Part shown: positions 63,441 through 64,000 of the stretch, one piece after another | Position numbering within the stretch: the stretch's first letter is position 1 | Layout of the letters: the number at the start of each line of letters is the position of its first letter | NCBI RefSeq assembly: GCF_019249245.1 | Contig: NZ_JAESDK010000001.1 | Location: 1 to 64,000, forward strand | Source of the DNA: Alteromonas lipotrueiana | Lineage (GTDB): Bacteria > Pseudomonadota > Gammaproteobacteria > Enterobacterales > Alteromonadaceae | Reading direction: 5' to 3' | Length of the DNA: 64,000 nt | Made by a program: the position numbers and the translations under genes | The notes under the pieces: generated by a model | Told to the model about the DNA's origin: nothing | Database searches by the model: none | What the model saw: the letters and a program-made list of their open reading frames with translations, nothing else

Positions 63441-63561
63441 TAATGGCGGGTAGAAATCTGAAAGATTGGAAGAAGAAAGTTCAGGCAGCCAGGCGGTAGC
63501 AAATTCGACTGTGTGTTAACCCGATTTTTTACGCTCAAATTAAAAAATAAGTGAACAATTA

Positions 63562-64000
63562 ATGCTGAGAATTACTTTAGAACAATGGCGCATGTTTTTG
63601 GCGGTAGTCGAGCACGGCGGATTTAATCAGGCTTCTGAGGCGGTCTTTAAAAGTCAGTCTAGTATTCATCATGCCGTAAAAAAGATTGAAGAAGGATTGG
63701 ACGTTAGACTATTTGAGGTAATTGGCAGAAAAACGGTACTTACCGAAGCGGGCAATATGATGTTACGCCGGGCCAGCTATCTGCTTTCAGAAGCCGAAAA
63801 AGTTGAAACAGTGGGCTTAACCCTTAGTCAGGGTATTGAAACAAAACTAAAGCTAGCGGTAGACGAAGTTTTCCCGCGAACTGTGCTTTATAATGCACTG
63901 GATACCGTATCGAAAATGTATCCGCTACTTCAGATAGAGCTGTTTGAGCCGGTTTTAAGTGGGTCTAATGAACAGTTAAAAGCCGATGAGGTCGAGATTG
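63562..64000 (+). CDS. LysR-type transcriptional regulator, N-terminal part (3' end outside window)
   Basis: The ATG at 63562 opens a frame that runs to the window end (146 codons). It starts LRITLEQWRMFLAVVEHGGF, followed by the winged helix-turn-helix NQASEAVFKSQSSIHHAVKK and RLFEVIGRKTVLTEAG, the LysR pattern. The effector domain begins near residue 92 (KLKLAVDEVFP). It is divergent from azoR-doxX and probably controls them. The ribosome site is weak (a GTGAAC stretch about nine bases upstream). Confidence 0.9.
   Translation, partial: MLRITLEQWRMFLAVVEHGGFNQASEAVFKSQSSIHHAVKKIEEGLDVRLFEVIGRKTVLTEAGNMMLRRASYLLSEAEKVETVGLTLSQGIETKLKLAVDEVFPRTVLYNALDTVSKMYPLLQIELFEPVLSGSNEQLKADEVEI

Noticed and set aside
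63492-63500. GGCGGTAGC, the core of the ops element used by RfaH
   Set aside because: It precedes a LysR gene, not a polysaccharide operon, and the rest of the JUMPstart sequence is missing. A second copy lies inside tkt (complement of 47330-47338), so chance is the simpler explanation.
1-64000. Mobile elements, prophage, CRISPR arrays, toxin-antitoxin or defence systems
   Set aside because: No transposase, integrase, terminal repeat, Cas protein, restriction enzyme or phage gene was recognised. The Ig-coding repeats are protein-domain repeats, not CRISPR repeats.

Overview
The window looks like chromosomal DNA of a marine gammaproteobacterium of the order Alteromonadales (Alteromonas-like). 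The basis is the moderate GC content, the tkt-epd-pgk-fba block divergent from metK, the long PstC and PstA proteins, the many HD-GYP, GGDEF and histidine-kinase genes, and a large exopolysaccharide (EPS) locus. The placement is an inference from gene content. No rRNA, tRNA, CRISPR array, insertion sequence or prophage was seen.

Layout. 1-2.6 kb: the 3' part of a large Ig-repeat surface protein. 2.7-7.2 kb: a three-gene signalling operon (histidine kinase, REC/HD-GYP c-di-GMP phosphodiesterase, histidine kinase). 7.3-9.1 kb: yigZ, a hemolysin III family gene and a small phosphatase-like gene. 9.2-28.2 kb: an EPS locus. It has a secreted beta-helix protein, a Wzx flippase, a pyruvyl transferase, two sulfotransferases, four glycosyltransferases, a Wzy-like polymerase, a CpsB-type phosphatase, a Wzc tyrosine kinase, a short Wza, an EpsL-like barrel and a WcaJ-like initiating transferase. 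28.3-30.5 kb: oxyR and a tandem universal stress protein. 30.9-42.2 kb: phosphate and polyphosphate genes (pit, phoU, pstB, pstA, pstC, then gcvR, ppk, ppx). 42-43.3 kb: a diguanylate cyclase that overlaps ppx tail to tail. 43.5-48.8 kb: tkt-epd-pgk-fba. 49.2-50.3 kb: metK behind a MetJ operator. 50.6-52.3 kb: a small outer-membrane protein, a YgeA-like racemase and a DnaQ-fold exonuclease. 52.6-56.7 kb: a periplasmic binding protein paired with a hybrid histidine kinase. 56.7-61.1 kb: fcl and gmd (GDP-L-fucose) and a second O-antigen-ligase-type gene. 61.3-64 kb: a SapC-family gene, doxX, azoR and the start of a LysR regulator.

How the parts fit. WcaJ would start the repeat unit on undecaprenyl phosphate and the glycosyltransferases would extend it. 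Sulfotransferases and the pyruvyl transferase would add acidic groups, Wzx would flip it and Wzy polymerise it. Wzc, Wza and EpsL would control and carry out export, with CpsB dephosphorylating Wzc. GDP-fucose could come from gmd/fcl. The predicted product is an acidic, possibly sulfated and fucosylated EPS.

The most notable regulatory signal is a set of sequences matching the sigma-54 -24/-12 consensus at exactly the right spacing. Two point outwards from the 0.55 kb gap between the export operon and wcaJ, one precedes wzx, and a weaker one precedes the second Wzy cluster. This suggests RpoN control of EPS, alongside c-di-GMP enzymes and several sensor kinases encoded nearby.
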